From the NCBI GenBank assembly GCA_947652605.1, contig CANTFG010000111.1, positions 1 to 64,000 of the forward strand: 64,000 bases of DNA, read 5' to 3'. Below, piece by piece: positions 37,101 through 50,867 of this stretch. The notes under the pieces were generated by a model, which made no database searches, was not told where the DNA came from, and saw only the letters and a list, made by a program, of their open reading frames with translations. The stretch's first letter is position 1, and each line of letters starts with the position of its first letter. The position numbers and the translations under genes are program-made. Source of the DNA: Elmis aenea. Taxonomy: Eukaryota; Arthropoda; Insecta; Coleoptera; Elmidae.

Positions 37101-38170
37101 TTTACAAAGTTATTATAAAATTAAAAATTTTGAAATTTTTTTTCGAAAACGGCTCGTTACATTTTGTTCAAATTTTAGCATGTTATAGAGTTTAATTTTC
37201 TTAGTATAATGCCGTTTGTTTCAACTAGTTTGAAATTTAATTTACAAAGTTATTCAAAAAAGTAAAAATTTTGAAAATTTTGAATTTTTTTCTCGAAAAC
37301 GGCTCATACGATTTTGTTCAAATTTTAGTATGTTATAGAGTTTTATTTTCTTAGTATAATGCCGTTTGTTTCAACTAGTTTGAAATTTAATTTACAAAGT
37401 TATTCAAAAAAGTAAAAATTTTGAAAATTTTGAATTTTTTTCTCGAAAACGGCTCATACGATTTTGTTCAAATTTTAGTATGTTATAGAGTTTTATTTTC
37501 TTAGTATAATGCCGTTTGTTTCAACTAGTTTGAAATTTAATTTACAAAGTTATTCAAAAAAGTAAAAATTTTGAAATTTTTGAATTTTTTTCTCGAAAAC
37601 GGCTCATACGATTTTGTTCAAATTTTAGTATGTTATAGAGTTTTATTTTCTTAGTAAAATGCCGTTTGTTTCAACTAGTTTGAAATTTAATTTACAAAGT
37701 TATTCAAAAAATTTAAAATTTTGAAAATTTTGAATTTTTTTTTCGAAAACGGCTTGTTACATTTTGTTCAAATTTTAGCATGTTATAGAGTTTAATTTTC
37801 TTAGTATAATGCCGTTTGTTTCAACTAGTTTGAAATTTAATTTACAAAGTTATTCAAAAAAGTAAAAATTTTGAAAATTTTGAATTTTTTTCTCGAAAAC
37901 GGCTCATACGATTTTGTTCAAATTTTAGTATGTTATAGAGTTTTATTTTCTTAGTATAATGCCGTTTGTTTTAACTAGTTTGAAATTTAATTTACAAAGT
38001 TATTCAAAAAATTAAAAATTTTGAAAATTTTGAATTTTTTTCTCGAAAACGGCTCATACGATTTTGTTCAAATTTTAGTATGTTATAGAGTTTTATTTTC
38101 TTAGTATAATGCCGTTTGTTTCAACTAGTTTGAAATTTAATTTACAAAGTTATTCAAAAAATTAAAAATT
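34154..38170 (+). repeat. 9-mer HOR of 1,339 bp, three full copies in superblock 2
   Basis: Units start at 34,154, 35,493 and 36,832, with a fourth partial unit from 38,171. Order and variants match superblock 1 at an offset of 13,146 bp, including TATTTTTTTAG near 36,607 and TTTTAACT at 37,967. The fourth unit carries GCATATTATAG near 38,228, which superblock 3 shares (50,926) and superblock 1 lacks. Confidence 0.92.
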
Positions 38171-39059
38171 TTGAAAATTTTGAAATTTTTTTCGAAAACG
38201 GCTCGTTAAATTTTGTTCAAATTTTAGCATATTATAGAGTTTAATTTTCTTAGTATAATGCCGTTTGTTTCAACTAGTTTGAAATTTAATTTACAAAGTT
38301 ATTCAAAAAAGTAAAAATTTTGAAAATTTTGAATTTTTTTCTCGAAAACGGCTCATACGATTTTGTTCAAATTTTAGTATGTTATAGAATTTTATTTTCT
38401 TAGTATAATGCCGTTTGTTTCAACTAGTTTGAAATTTAATTTACAAAGTTATTATAAAATTAAAAATTTTGAAATTTTTTTTCGAAAACGGCTCGTTACA
38501 TTTTGTTCAAATTTTAGCATGTTATAGAGTTTAATTTTCTTAGTATAATGCCGTTTGTTTCAACTAGTTTGAAATTTAATTTACAAAGTTATTCAAAAAA
38601 GTAAAAATTTTGAAAATTTTGAATTTTTTTCTCGAAAACGGCTCATACGATTTTGTTCAAATTTTAGTATGTTATAGAGTTTTATTTTCTTAGTATAATG
38701 CCGTTTGTTTCAACTAGTTTGAAATTTAATTTACAAAGTTATTCAAAAAAGTAAAAATTTTGAAAATTTTGAATTTTTTTCTCGAAAACGGCTCATACGA
38801 TTTTGTTCAAATTTTAGTATGTTATAGAGTTTTATTTTCTTAGTATAATGCCGTTTGTTTCAACTAGTTTGAAATTTAATTTACAAAGTTATTCAAAAAA
38901 GTAAAAATTTTGAAATTTTTGAATTTTTTTCTCGAAAACGGCTCATACGATTTTGTTCAAATTTTAGTATGTTATAGAGTTTTATTTTCTTAGTAAAATG
39001 CCGTTTGTTTCAACTAGTTTGAAATTTAATTTACAAAGTTATTCAAAAAATTTAAAATT

Positions 39060-41760
39060 TTGAAAATTTTGAATTTTTTTTTCGAAAACGGCTTGTTACA
39101 TTTTGTTCAAATTTTAGCATGTTATAGAGTTTAATTTTCTTAGTATAATGCCGTTTGTTTCAACTAGTTTGAAATTTAATTTACAAAGTTATTCAAAAAA
39201 GTAAAAATTTTGAAAATTTTGAATTTTTTTCTCGAAAACGGCTCATACGATTTTGTTCAAATTTTAGTATGTTATAGAGTTTTATTTTCTTAGTATAATG
39301 CCGTTTGTTTCAACTAGTTTGAAATTTAATTTACAAAGTTATTCAAAAAATTAAAAATTTTGAAAATTTTGAATTTTTTTCTCGAAAACGGCTCATACGA
39401 TTTTGTTCAAATTTTAGTATGTTATAGAGTTTTATTTTCTTAGTATAATGCCGTTTGTTTCAACTAGTTTGAAATTTAATTTACAAAGTTATTCAAAAAA
39501 GTAAAAATTTTGAAAATTTTGAATTTTTTTCTCGAAAACGGCTCATACGATTTTGTTCAAATTTTAGTATGTTATAGAGTTTTATTTTCTTAGTATAATG
39601 CCGTTTGTTTCAACTAGTTTAAAATTTAATTTACAAAGTTATTCAAAAAATTAAAAATTTTGAAAATTTTGAAATTTTTTCTCGAAAACGGCTCATACGA
39701 TTTTGTTCAAATTTTAGTATGTTATAGAGTTTTATTTTCTTAGTATAATGCCGTTTGTTTCAACTAGTTTGAAATTTAATTTACAAAGTTATTCAAAAAA
39801 GTAAAAATTTTGAAATTTTTGAATTTTTTTCTCGAAAACGGCTCATACGATTTTGTTCAAATTTTAGTATGTTATAGAGTTTTATTTTCTTAGTAAAATG
39901 CCGTTTGTTTCAACTAGTTTGAAATTTAATTTACAAAGTTATTCAAAAAATTTAAAATTTTGAAAATTTTGAATTTTTTTTTCGAAAACGGCTTGTTACA
40001 TTTTGTTCAAATTTTAGCATGTTATAGAGTTTAATTTTCTTAGTATAATGCCGTTTGTTTCAACTAGTTTGAAATTTAATTTACAAAGTTATTCAAAAAA
40101 GTAAAAATTTTGAAAATTTTGAATTTTTTTCTCGAAAACGGCTCATACGATTTTGTTCAAATTTTAGTATGTTATAGAGTTTTATTTTCTTAGTATAATG
40201 CCGTTTGTTTCAACTAGTTTGAAATTTAATTTACAAAGTTATTCAAAAAATTAAAAATTTTGAAAATTTTGAATTTTTTTCTCGAAAACGGCTCATACGA
40301 TTTTGTTCAAATTTTAGTATGTTATAGAGTTTTATTTTCTTAGTATAATGCCGTTTGTTTCAACTAGTTTGAAATTTAATTTACAAAGTTATTCAAAAAA
40401 GTAAAAATTTTGAAAATTTTGAATTTTTTTCTCGAAAACGGCTCATACGATTTTGTTCAAATTTTAGTATGTTATAGAGTTTTATTTTCTTAGTATAATG
40501 CCGTTTGTTTCAACTAGTTTAAAATTTAATTTACAAAGTTATTCAAAAAATTAAAAATTTTGAAAATTTTGAAATTTTTTTCTCGAAAACGGCTCATACG
40601 ATTTTGTTCAAATTTTAGTATGTTATAGAGTTTTATTTTCTTAGTATAATGCCGTTTGTTTCAACTAGTTTGAAATTTAATTTACAAAGTTATTCAAAAA
40701 AGTAAAAATTTTGAAATTTTTGAATTTTTTTCTCGAAAACGGCTCATACGATTTTGTTCAAATTTTAGTATGTTATAGAGTTTTATTTTCTTAGTAAAAT
40801 GCCGTTTGTTTCAACTAGTTTGAAATTTAATTTACAAAGTTATTCAAAAAATTTAAAATTTTGAAAATTTTGAATTTTTTTTTCGAAAACGGCTTGTTAC
40901 ATTTTGTTCAAATTTTAGCATGTTATAGAGTTTAATTTTCTTAGTATAATGCCGTTTGTTTCAACTAGTTTGAAATTTAATTTACAAAGTTATTCAAAAA
41001 AGTAAAAATTTTGAAAATTTTGAATTTTTTTCTCGAAAACGGCTCATACGATTTTGTTCAAATTTTAGTATGTTATAGAGTTTTATTTTCTTAGTATAAT
41101 GCCGTTTGTTTCAACTAGTTTGAAATTTAATTTACAAAGTTATTCAAAAAATTAAAAATTTTGAAAATTTTGAATTTTTTTCTCGAAAACGGCTCATACG
41201 ATTTTGTTCAAATTTTAGTATGTTATAGAGTTTTATTTTCTTAGTATAATGCCGTTTGTTTCAACTAGTTTGAAATTTAATTTACAAAGTTATTCAAAAA
41301 AGTAAAAATTTTGAAAATTTTGAATTTTTTTCTCGAAAACGGCTCATACGATTTTGTTCAAATTTTAGTATGTTATAGAGTTTTATTTTCTTAGTATAAT
41401 GCCGTTTGTTTCAACTAGTTTAAAATTTAATTTACAAAGTTATTCAAAAAATTAAAAATTTTGAAAATTTTGAAATTTTTTCTCGAAAACGGCTCATACG
41501 ATTTTGTTCAAATTTTAGTATGTTATAGAGTTTTATTTTCTTAGTATAATGCCGTTTGTTTCAACTAGTTTGAAATTTAATTTACAAAGTTATTCAAAAA
41601 AGTAAAAATTTTGAAATTTTTGAATTTTTTTCTCGAAAACGGCTCATACGATTTTGTTCAAATTTTAGTATGTTATAGAGTTTTATTTTCTTAGTAAAAT
41701 GCCGTTTGTTTCAACTAGTTTGAAATTTAATTTACAAAGTTATTCAAAAAATTTAAAATT
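39060..41760 (+). repeat. 6-mer HOR of 900 bp, three tandem copies in superblock 2
   Basis: Bt cores GGCTTGTTAC lie near 39,092, 39,992, 40,892 and 41,792. The order is Bt, A, A, A(GTTTAAAATTT), A, A', as in superblock 1. The TCAAATATTAG change that marks superblock 1 is absent. Confidence 0.88.
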
Positions 41761-44439
41761 TTGAAAATTTTGAATTTTTTTTTCGAAAACGGCTTGTTAC
41801 ATTTTGTTCAAATTTTAGCATGTTATAGAGTTTAATTTTCTTAGTATAATGCCGTTTGTTTCAACTAGTTTGAAATTTAATTTACAAAGTTATTCAAAAA
41901 AGTAAAAATTTTGAAAATTTTGAATTTTTTTCTCGAAAACGGCTCATACGATTTTGTTCAAATTTTAGTATGTTATAGAGTTTTATTTTCTTAGTATAAT
42001 GCCGTTTGTTTCAACTAGTTTGAAATTTAATTTACAAAGTTATTCAAAAAATTAAAAATTTTGAACATTTTGAATTTTTTTCTCGAAAACGGCTCATACG
42101 ATTTTGTTCAAATTTTAGTATGTTATAGAGTTTTATTTTCTTAGTATAATGCCGTTTGTTTCAACTAGTTTGAAATTTAATTTACAAAGTTATTCAAAAA
42201 AGTAAAAATTTTGAAAATTTTGAATTTTTTTCTCGAAAACGGCTCATACGATTTTGTTCAAATTTTAGTATGTTATAGAGTTTTATTTTCTTAGTATAAT
42301 GCCGTTTGTTTCAACTAGTTTGAAATTTAATTTACAAAGTTATTCAAAAAATTAAAAATTTTGAAAATTTTGAAATTTTTTTTCGAAAACGGCTCGTTAC
42401 ATTTTGTTCAAATTTTAGCATGTTATAGAGTTTAATTTTCTTAGTATAATGCCGTTTGTTTCAAATAGTTTGAAATTTAATTTACAAAGTTATTCAAAAA
42501 ATTAAAAATTTTGAAAATTTTGAATTTTTTTCTCGAAAACGGCTCATACGATTTTGTTCAAATTTTAGTATGTTATAGAGTTTTATTTTCTTAGTATAAT
42601 GCCGTTTGTTTCAACTAGTTTGAAATTTAATTTACAAAGTTATTCAAAAAAGTAAAAATTTTGAAAATTTTGAATTTTTTTCTCGAAAACGGCTCATACG
42701 ATTTTGTTCAAATTTTAGTATGTTATAGAGTTTTATTTTCTTAGTATAATGCCGTTTGTTTCAACTAGTTTGAAATTTAATTTACAAAGTTATTCAAAAA
42801 ATTAAAAATTTTGAAAATTTTGAAATTTTTTTTCGAAAACGGCTCGTTACATTTTGTTCAAATTTTAGCATGTTATAGAGTTTTATTTTCTTAGTATAAT
42901 GCCGTTTGTTTCAACTAGTTTGAAATTTAATTTACAAAGTTATTCAAAAAAGTAAAAATTTTGAAAATTTTGAATTTTTTTCTCGAAAACGGCTCATACG
43001 ATTTTGTTCAAATTTTAGTATGTTATAGAGTTTTATTTTCTTAGTATAATGCCGTTTGTTTCAACTAGTTTGAAATTTAATTTACAAAGTTATTCAAAAA
43101 ATTAAAAATTTTGAAAATTTTGAAATTTTTTTTCGAAAACGGCTCGTTACATTTTGTTCAAATTTTAGCATGTTATAGAGTTTAATTTTCTTAGTATAAT
43201 GCCGTTTGTTTCAAATAGTTTGAAATTTAATTTACAAAGTTATTCAAAAAAGTAAAAATTTTGAAAATTTTGAATTTTTTTCTCGAAAACGGCTCATACG
43301 ATTTTGTTCAAATTTTAGTATGTTATAGAGTTTTATTTTCTTAGTATAATGCCGTTTGTTTCAACTAGTTTGAAATTTAATTTACAAAGTTATTCAAAAA
43401 AGTAAAAATTTTGAAATTTTTGAATTTTTTTCTCGAAAACGGCTCATACGATTTTGTTCAAATTTTAGTATGTTATAGAGTTTTATTTTCTTAGTAAAAT
43501 GCCGTTTGTTTCAACTAGTTTGAAATTTAATTTACAAAGTTATTCAAAAAATTTAAAATTTTGAAAATTTTGAATTTTTTTTTCGAAAACGGCTTGTTAC
43601 ATTTTGTTCAAATTTTAGCATGTTATAGAGTTTAATTTTCTTAGTATAATGCCGTTTGTTTCAACTAGTTTGAAATTTAATTTACAAAGTTATTCAAAAA
43701 AGTAAAAATTTTGAAAATTTTGAATTTTTTTCTCGAAAACGGCTCATACGATTTTGTTCAAATTTTAGTATGTTATAGAGTTTTATTTTCTTAGTATAAT
43801 GCCGTTTGTTTCAACTAGTTTGAAATTTAATTTACAAAGTTATTCAAAAAAGTAAAAATTTTGAAAATTTTGAATTTTTTTCTCGAAAACGGCTCATACG
43901 ATTTTGTTCAAATTTTAGTATGTTATAGAGTTTTATTTTCTTAGTATAATGCCGTTTGTTTCAACTAGTTTGAAATTTAATTTACAAAGTTATTCAAAAA
44001 ATTAAAAATTTTGAAAATTTTGAAATTTTTTTCGAAAACGGCTCGTTACATTTTGTTCAAATTTTAGCATGTTATAGAGTTTAATTTTCCTAGTATAATG
44101 CCGTTTGTTTCAACTAGTTTGAAATTTAATTTACAAAGTTATTCAAAAAAGTAAAAATTTTGAAAATTTTGAATTTTTTTCTCGAAAACGGCTCATACGA
44201 TTTTGTTCAAATTTTAGTATGTTATAGAGTTTTATTTTCTTAGTATAATGCCGTTTGTTTCAACTAGTTTGAAATTTAATTTACAAAGTTATTCAAAAAA
44301 GTAAAAATTTTGAAAATTTTGAATTTTTTTCTCGAAAACGGCTCATACGATTTTGTTCAAATTTTAGTATGTTATAGAGTTTTATTTTCTTAGTATAATG
44401 CCGTTTGTTTCAACTAGTTTGAAATTTAATTTACAAAGT

Positions 44440-46849
44440 TATTCAAAAAATTAAAAATTTTGAAAATTTTGAAATTTTTTTTCGAAAACGGCTTGTTACA
44501 TTTTGTTCAAATTTTAGCATGTTATAGAGTTTAATTTTCTTAGTATAATGCCGTTTGTTTCAACTAGTTTGAAATTTAATTTACAAAGTTATTCAAAAAA
44601 GTAAAAATTTTGAAAATTTTGAATTTTTTTCTCGAAAACGGCTCATACGATTTTGTTCAAATTTTAGTATGTTATAGAGTTTTATTTTCTTAGTATAATG
44701 CCGTTTGTTTCAACTAGTTTGAAATTTAATTTACAAAGTTATTCAAAAAATTAAAAATTTTGAAAATTTTGAATTTTTTTCTCGAAAACGGCTCATACGA
44801 TTTTGTTCAAATTTTAGTATGTTATAGAGTTTTATTTTCTTAGTAAAATGCCGTTTGTTTCAACTAGTTTGAAATTTAATTTACAAAGTTATTCAAAAAA
44901 TTAAAAATTTTGAAAATTTTGAAATTTTTTTTCGAAAACGGCTCGTTACATTTTGTTCAAATTTTAGCATGTTATAGAGTTTAATTTTCTTAGTATAATG
45001 CCGTTTGTTTCAACTAGTTTGAAATTTAATTTACAAAGTTATTCAAAAAAGTAAAAATTTTGAAAATTTTGAATTTTTTTCTCGAAATCGGCTCATACGA
45101 TTTTGTTCAAATTTTAGTATGTTATAGAGTTTTATTTTCTTAGTATAATGCCGTTTGTTTCAACTGGTTTGAAATTTAATTTACAAAGTTATTCAAAAAA
45201 TTAAAAATTTTGAAAATTTTGAAATTTTTTTTCGAAAACGGCTCGTTACATTTTGTTCAAATTTTAGCATGTTATAGAGTTTAATTTTCTTAGTATAATG
45301 CCGTTTGTTTCAACTAGTTTGAAATTTAATTTACAAAGTTATTCAAAAAAGTAAAAATTTTGAAAATTTTGAATTTTTTTCTCGAAAACGGCTCATACGA
45401 TTTTGTTCAAATTTTAGTATGTTATAGAGTTTTATTTTCTTAGTATAATGCCGTTTGTTTCAACTAGTTTGAAATTTAATTTACAAAGTTATTCAAAAAA
45501 GTAAAAATTTTGAAAATTTTGAATTTTTTTCTCGAAAACGGCTCATACGATTTTGTTCAAATTTTAGTATGTTATAGAGTTTTATTTTCTTAGTATAATG
45601 CCGTTTGTTTCAACTAGTTTGAAATTTAATTTACAAAGTTATTCAAAAAATTAAAAATTTTGAAAATTTTGAAATTTTTTTCGAAAACGGCTCGTTACAT
45701 TTTGTTCAAATTTTAGCATGTTATAGAGTTTAATTTTCTTAGTATAATGCCGTTTGTTTCAACTAGTTTGAAATTTAATTTACAAAGTTATTCAAAAAAG
45801 TAAAAATTTTGAAAATTTTGAATTTTTTTCTCGAAAACGGCTCATACGATTTTGTTCAAATTTTAGTATGTTATAGAGTTTTATTTTCTTAGTATAATGC
45901 CGTTTGTTTCAACTAGTTTGAAATTTAATTTACAAAGTTATTCAAAAAATTAAAAATTTTGAAATTTTTTTTCGAAAACGGCTCGTTACATTTTGTTCAA
46001 ATTTTAGCATATTATAGAGTTTAAATTTCTTAGTATAATGCCGTTTGTTTCAACTAGTTTGAAATTTAATTTACAAAGTTATTCAAAAAAGTAAAAATTT
46101 TGAAAATTTTGAATTTTTTTCTCGAAAACGGCTCATACGATTTTGTTCAAATTTTAGTATGTTATAGAGTTTTATTTTCTTAGTATAATGCCGTTTGTTT
46201 CAACTAGTTTGAAATTTAATTTACAAAGTTATTCAAAAAAGTAAAAATTTTGAAAATTTTGAATTTTTTTCTCGAAAACGGCTCATACGATTTTGTTCAA
46301 ATTTTAGTATGTTATAGAGTTTTATTTTCTTAGTATAATGCCGTTTGTTTCAACTAGTTTGAAATTTAATTTACAAAGTTATTCAAAAAATTAAAAATTT
46401 TGAAAATTTTGAAATTTTTTTTCGAAAACGGCTTGTTACATTTTGTTCAAATTTTAGCATGTTATAGAGTTTAATTTTCTTAGTATAATGCCGTTTGTTT
46501 CAACTAGTTTGAAATTTAATTTACAAAGTTATTCAAAAAAGTAAAAATTTTGAAAATTTTGAATTTTTTTCTCGAAAACGGCTCATACGATTTTGTTCAA
46601 ATTTTAGTATGTTATAGAGTTTTATTTTCTTAGTATAATGCCGTTTGTTTCAACTAGTTTGAAATTTAATTTACAAAGTTATTCAAAAAATTAAAAATTT
46701 TGAAAATTTTGAATTTTTTTCTCGAAAACGGCTCATACGATTTTGTTCAAATTTTAGTATGTTATAGAGTTTTATTTTCTTAGTAAAATGCCGTTTGTTT
46801 CAACTAGTTTGAAATTTAATTTACAAAGTTATTCAAAAAATTAAAAATT
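44440..46849 (+). repeat. Segment copied from the 18.4-20.9 kb type (offset 25,992 bp)
   Basis: CGAAATCGG at 45,087 and GCATATTA at 46,008 match 19,095 and 20,016 at exactly 25,992 bp, and the Bt, A, A', B, A order agrees on both sides. Superblock 1 does not have this segment at its 3' end, so it was either deleted there or moved here with the start of superblock 3. Confidence 0.85.
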
Positions 46850-46999
46850 TTGAAAATTTTGAAATTTTTTTTCGAAAACGGCTCGTTAAATTTTGTTCAA
46901 ATTTTAGCATGTTATAGAGTTTAATTTTCTTAGTATAATGCCGTTTGTTTCAACTAGTTTGAAATTTAATTTACAAAGTTATTCAAAAAAGTAAAAATT
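46850..46999 (+). repeat. Fused B monomer at start of superblock 3
   Basis: Superblocks 1 and 2 are preceded by two adjacent B monomers: the first with eight T residues and GTTACAT, the second with seven T residues and GTTAAAT. Here a single B monomer has eight T residues followed by GTTAAAT at 46,884. It reads as a fusion of the two, with loss of one monomer. The exchange point lies between the T-tract and GTTAAAT, roughly 46,870-46,887. Confidence 0.8.
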
Positions 47000-49900
47000 T
47001 TGAAAATTTTGAATTTTTTTCTCGAAAACGGCTCATACGATTTTGTTCAAATTTTAGTATGTTATAGAATTTTATTTTCTTAGTATAATGCCGTTTGTTT
47101 CAACTAGTTTGAAATTTAATTTACAAAGTTATTATAAAATTAAAAATTTTGAAATTTTTTTTCGAAAACGGCTCGTTACATTTTGTTCAAATTTTAGCAT
47201 GTTATAGAGTTTAATTTTTTTAGTATAATGCCGTTTGTTTCAACTAGTTTGAAATTTAATTTACAAAGTTATTCAAAAAAGTAAAAATTTTGAAAATTTT
47301 GAATTTTTTTCTCGAAAACGGCTTATACGATTTTGTTCAAATTTTAGTATGTTATAGAGTTTTATTTTCTTAGTATAATGCCGTTTGTTTCAACTAGTTT
47401 GAAATTTAATTTACAAAGTTATTCAAAAAAGTAAAAATTTTGAAAATTTTGAATTTTTTTCTCGAAAACGGCTCATACGATTTTGTTCAAATTTTAGTAT
47501 GTTATAGAGTTTTATTTTCTTAGTATAATGCCGTTTGTTTCAACTAGTTTGAAATTTAATTTACAAAGTTATTCAAAAAAGTAAAATTTTTGAAATTTTT
47601 GAATTTTTTTCTCGAAAACGGCTCATACGATTTTGTTCAAATTTTAGTATGTTATAGAGTTTTATTTTCTTAGTAAAATGCCGTTTGTTTCAACTAGTTT
47701 GAAATTTAATTTACAAAGTTATTCAAAAAATTTAAAATTTTGAAAATTTTGAATTTTTTTTTCGAAAACGGCTTGTTACATTTTGTTCAAATTTTAGCAT
47801 GTTATAGAGTTTAATTTTCTTAGTATAATGCCGTTTGTTTCAACTAGTTTGAAATTTAATTTACAAAGTTATTCAAAAAAGTAAAAATTTTGAAAATTTT
47901 GAATTTTTTTCTCGAAAACGGCTCATACGATTTTGTTCAAATTTTAGTATGTTATAGAGTTTTATTTTCTTAGTATAATGCCGTTTGTTTCAACTAGTTT
48001 GAAATTTAATTTACAAAGTTATTCAAAAAAGTAAAAATTTTGAAAATTTTGAATTTTTTTCTCGAAAACGGCTCATACGATTTTGTTCAAATTTTAGTAT
48101 GTTATAGAGTTTTATTTTCTTAGTATAATGCCGTTTGTTTCAACTAGTTTGAAATTTAATTTACAAAGTTATTCAAAAAATTAAAAATTTTGAAAATTTT
48201 GAAATTTTTTTCGAAAACGGCTCGTTACATTTTGTTCAAATTTTAGCATGTTATAGAGTTTAATTTTCTTAGTATAATGCCGTTTGTTTCAACTAGTTTG
48301 AAATTTAATTTACAAAGTTATTCAAAAAAGTAAAAATTTTGAAAATTTTGAATTTTTTTCTCGAAAACGGCTCATACGATTTTGTTCAAATTTTAGTATG
48401 TTATAGAATTTTATTTTCTTAGTATAATGCCGTTTGTTTCAACTAGTTTGAAATTTAATTTACAAAGTTATTATAAAATTAAAAATTTTGAAATTTTTTT
48501 TCGAAAACGGCTCGTTACATTTTGTTCAAATTTTAGCATGTTATAGAGTTTAATTTTCTTAGTATAATGCCGTTTGTTTCAACTAGTTTGAAATTTAATT
48601 TACAAAGTTATTCAAAAAAGTAAAAATTTTGAAAATTTTGAATTTTTTTCTCGAAAACGGCTCATACGATTTTGTTCAAATTTTAGTATGTTATAGAGTT
48701 TTATTTTCTTAGTATAATGCCGTTTGTTTCAACTAGTTTGAAATTTAATTTACAAAGTTATTCAAAAAAGTAAAAATTTTGAAAATTTTGAATTTTTTTC
48801 TCGAAAACGGCTCATACGATTTTGTTCAAATTTTAGTATGTTATAGAGTTTTATTTTCTTAGTATAATGCCGTTTGTTTCAACTAGTTTGAAATTTAATT
48901 TACAAAGTTATTCAAAAAAGTAAAAATTTTGAAAATTTTGAATTTTTTTCTCGAAAACGGCTCATACGATTTTGTTCAAATTTTAGTATGTTATAGAGTT
49001 TTATTTTCTTAGTAAAATGCCGTTTGTTTCAACTAGTTTGAAATTTAATTTACAAAGTTATTCAAAAAATTTAAAATTTTGAAAATTTTGAATTTTTTTT
49101 TCGAAAACGGCTTGTTACATTTTGTTCAAATTTTAGCATGTTATAGAGTTTAATTTTCTTAGTATAATGCCGTTTGTTTCAACTAGTTTGAAATTTAATT
49201 TACAAAGTTATTCAAAAAAGTAAAAATTTTGAAAATTTTGAATTTTTTTCTCGAAAACGGCTCATACGATTTTGTTCAAATTTTAGTATGTTATAGAGTT
49301 TTATTTTTTTAGTATAATGCCGTTTGTTTCAACTAGTTTGAAATTTAATTTACAAAGTTATTCAAAAAAGTAAAAATTTTGAAAATTTTGAATTTTTTTC
49401 TCGAAAACGGCTCATACGATTTTGTTCAAATTTTAGTATGTTATAGAGTTTTATTTTCTTAGTATAATGCCGTTTGTTTCAACTAGTTTGAAATTTAATT
49501 TACAAAGTTATTCAAAAAATTAAAAATTTTGAAAATTTTGAAATTTTTTTCGAAAACGGCTCGTTAAATTTTGTTCAAATTTTAGCATGTTATAGAGTTT
49601 AATTTTCTTAGTATAATGCCGTTTGTTTCAACTAGTTTGAAATTTAATTTACAAAGTTATTCAAAAAAGTAAAAATTTTGAAAATTTTGAATTTTTTTCT
49701 CGAAAACGGCTCATACGATTTTGTTCAAATTTTAGTATGTTATAGAATTTTATTTTCTTAGTATAATGCCGTTTGTTTCAACTAGTTTGAAATTTAATTT
49801 ACAAAGTTATTATAAAATTAAAAATTTTGAAATTTTTTTTCGAAAACGGCTCGTTACATTTTGTTCAAATTTTAGCATGTTATAGAGTTTAATTTTCTTA

Positions 49901-50867
49901 GTATAATGCCGTTTGTTTCAACTAGTTTGAAATTTAATTTACAAAGTTATTCAAAAAAGTAAAAATTTTGAAAATTTTGAATTTTTTTCTCGAAAACGGC
50001 TCATACGATTTTGTTCAAATTTTAGTATGTTATAGAGTTTTATTTTCTTAGTATAATGCCGTTTGTTTCAACTAGTTTGAAATTTAATTTACAAAGTTAT
50101 TCAAAAAAGTAAAAATTTTGAAAATTTTGAATTTTTTTCTCGAAAACGGCTCATACGATTTTGTTCAAATTTTAGTATGTTATAGAGTTTTATTTTCTTA
50201 GTATAATGCCGTTTGTTTCAACTAGTTTGAAATTTAATTTACAAAGTTATTCAAAAAAGTAAAAATTTTGAAATTTTTGAATTTTTTTCTCGAAAACGGC
50301 TCATACGATTTTGTTCAAATTTTAGTATGTTATAGAGTTTTATTTTCTTAGTAAAATGCCGTTTGTTTCAACTAGTTTGAAATTTAATTTACAAAGTTAT
50401 TCAAAAAATTTAAAATTTTGAAAATTTTGAATTTTTTTTTCGAAAACGGCTTGTTACATTTTGTTCAAATTTTAGCATGTTATAGAGTTTAATTTTCTTA
50501 GTATAATGCCGTTTGTTTCAACTAGTTTGAAATTTAATTTACAAAGTTATTCAAAAAAGTAAAAATTTTGAAAATTTTGAATTTTTTTCTCGAAAACGGC
50601 TCATACGATTTTGTTCAAATTTTAGTATGTTATAGAGTTTTATTTTCTTAGTATAATGCCGTTTGTTTTAACTAGTTTGAAATTTAATTTACAAAGTTAT
50701 TCAAAAAATTAAAAATTTTGAAAATTTTGAATTTTTTTCTCGAAAACGGCTCATACGATTTTGTTCAAATTTTAGTATGTTATAGAGTTTTATTTTCTTA
50801 GTATAATGCCGTTTGTTTCAACTAGTTTGAAATTTAATTTACAAAGTTATTCAAAAAATTAAAAATT
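46850..50867 (+). repeat. 9-mer HOR of 1,339 bp, three full copies in superblock 3
   Basis: Units begin at about 46,850, 48,190 and 49,529, with a fourth partial from 50,868. The order is B, A(TTATAAAATTA), short B, A, A, A', Bt, A, A. Variants match superblock 2, including TTTTAACT at 50,664 and TATTTTTTTAG near 49,304. Confidence 0.92.

Larger units (their letters stand above)
34154..46849 (+). repeat. Superblock 2, 12,696 bp
   Basis: This repeats the layout of superblock 1 without the 2,840-bp duplication. GTTAAAT is at 34,187, 36,865 and 38,204, the TTATAAAATTA label at 34,437, 35,776, 37,115 and 38,454, GAACATTTT at 42,066 and TTCCTAGT at 44,089. After 44.1 kb it has an extra ~2.5-kb segment, seen also at 18.4-20.9 kb, in place of the short end of superblock 1. 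Confidence 0.9.
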
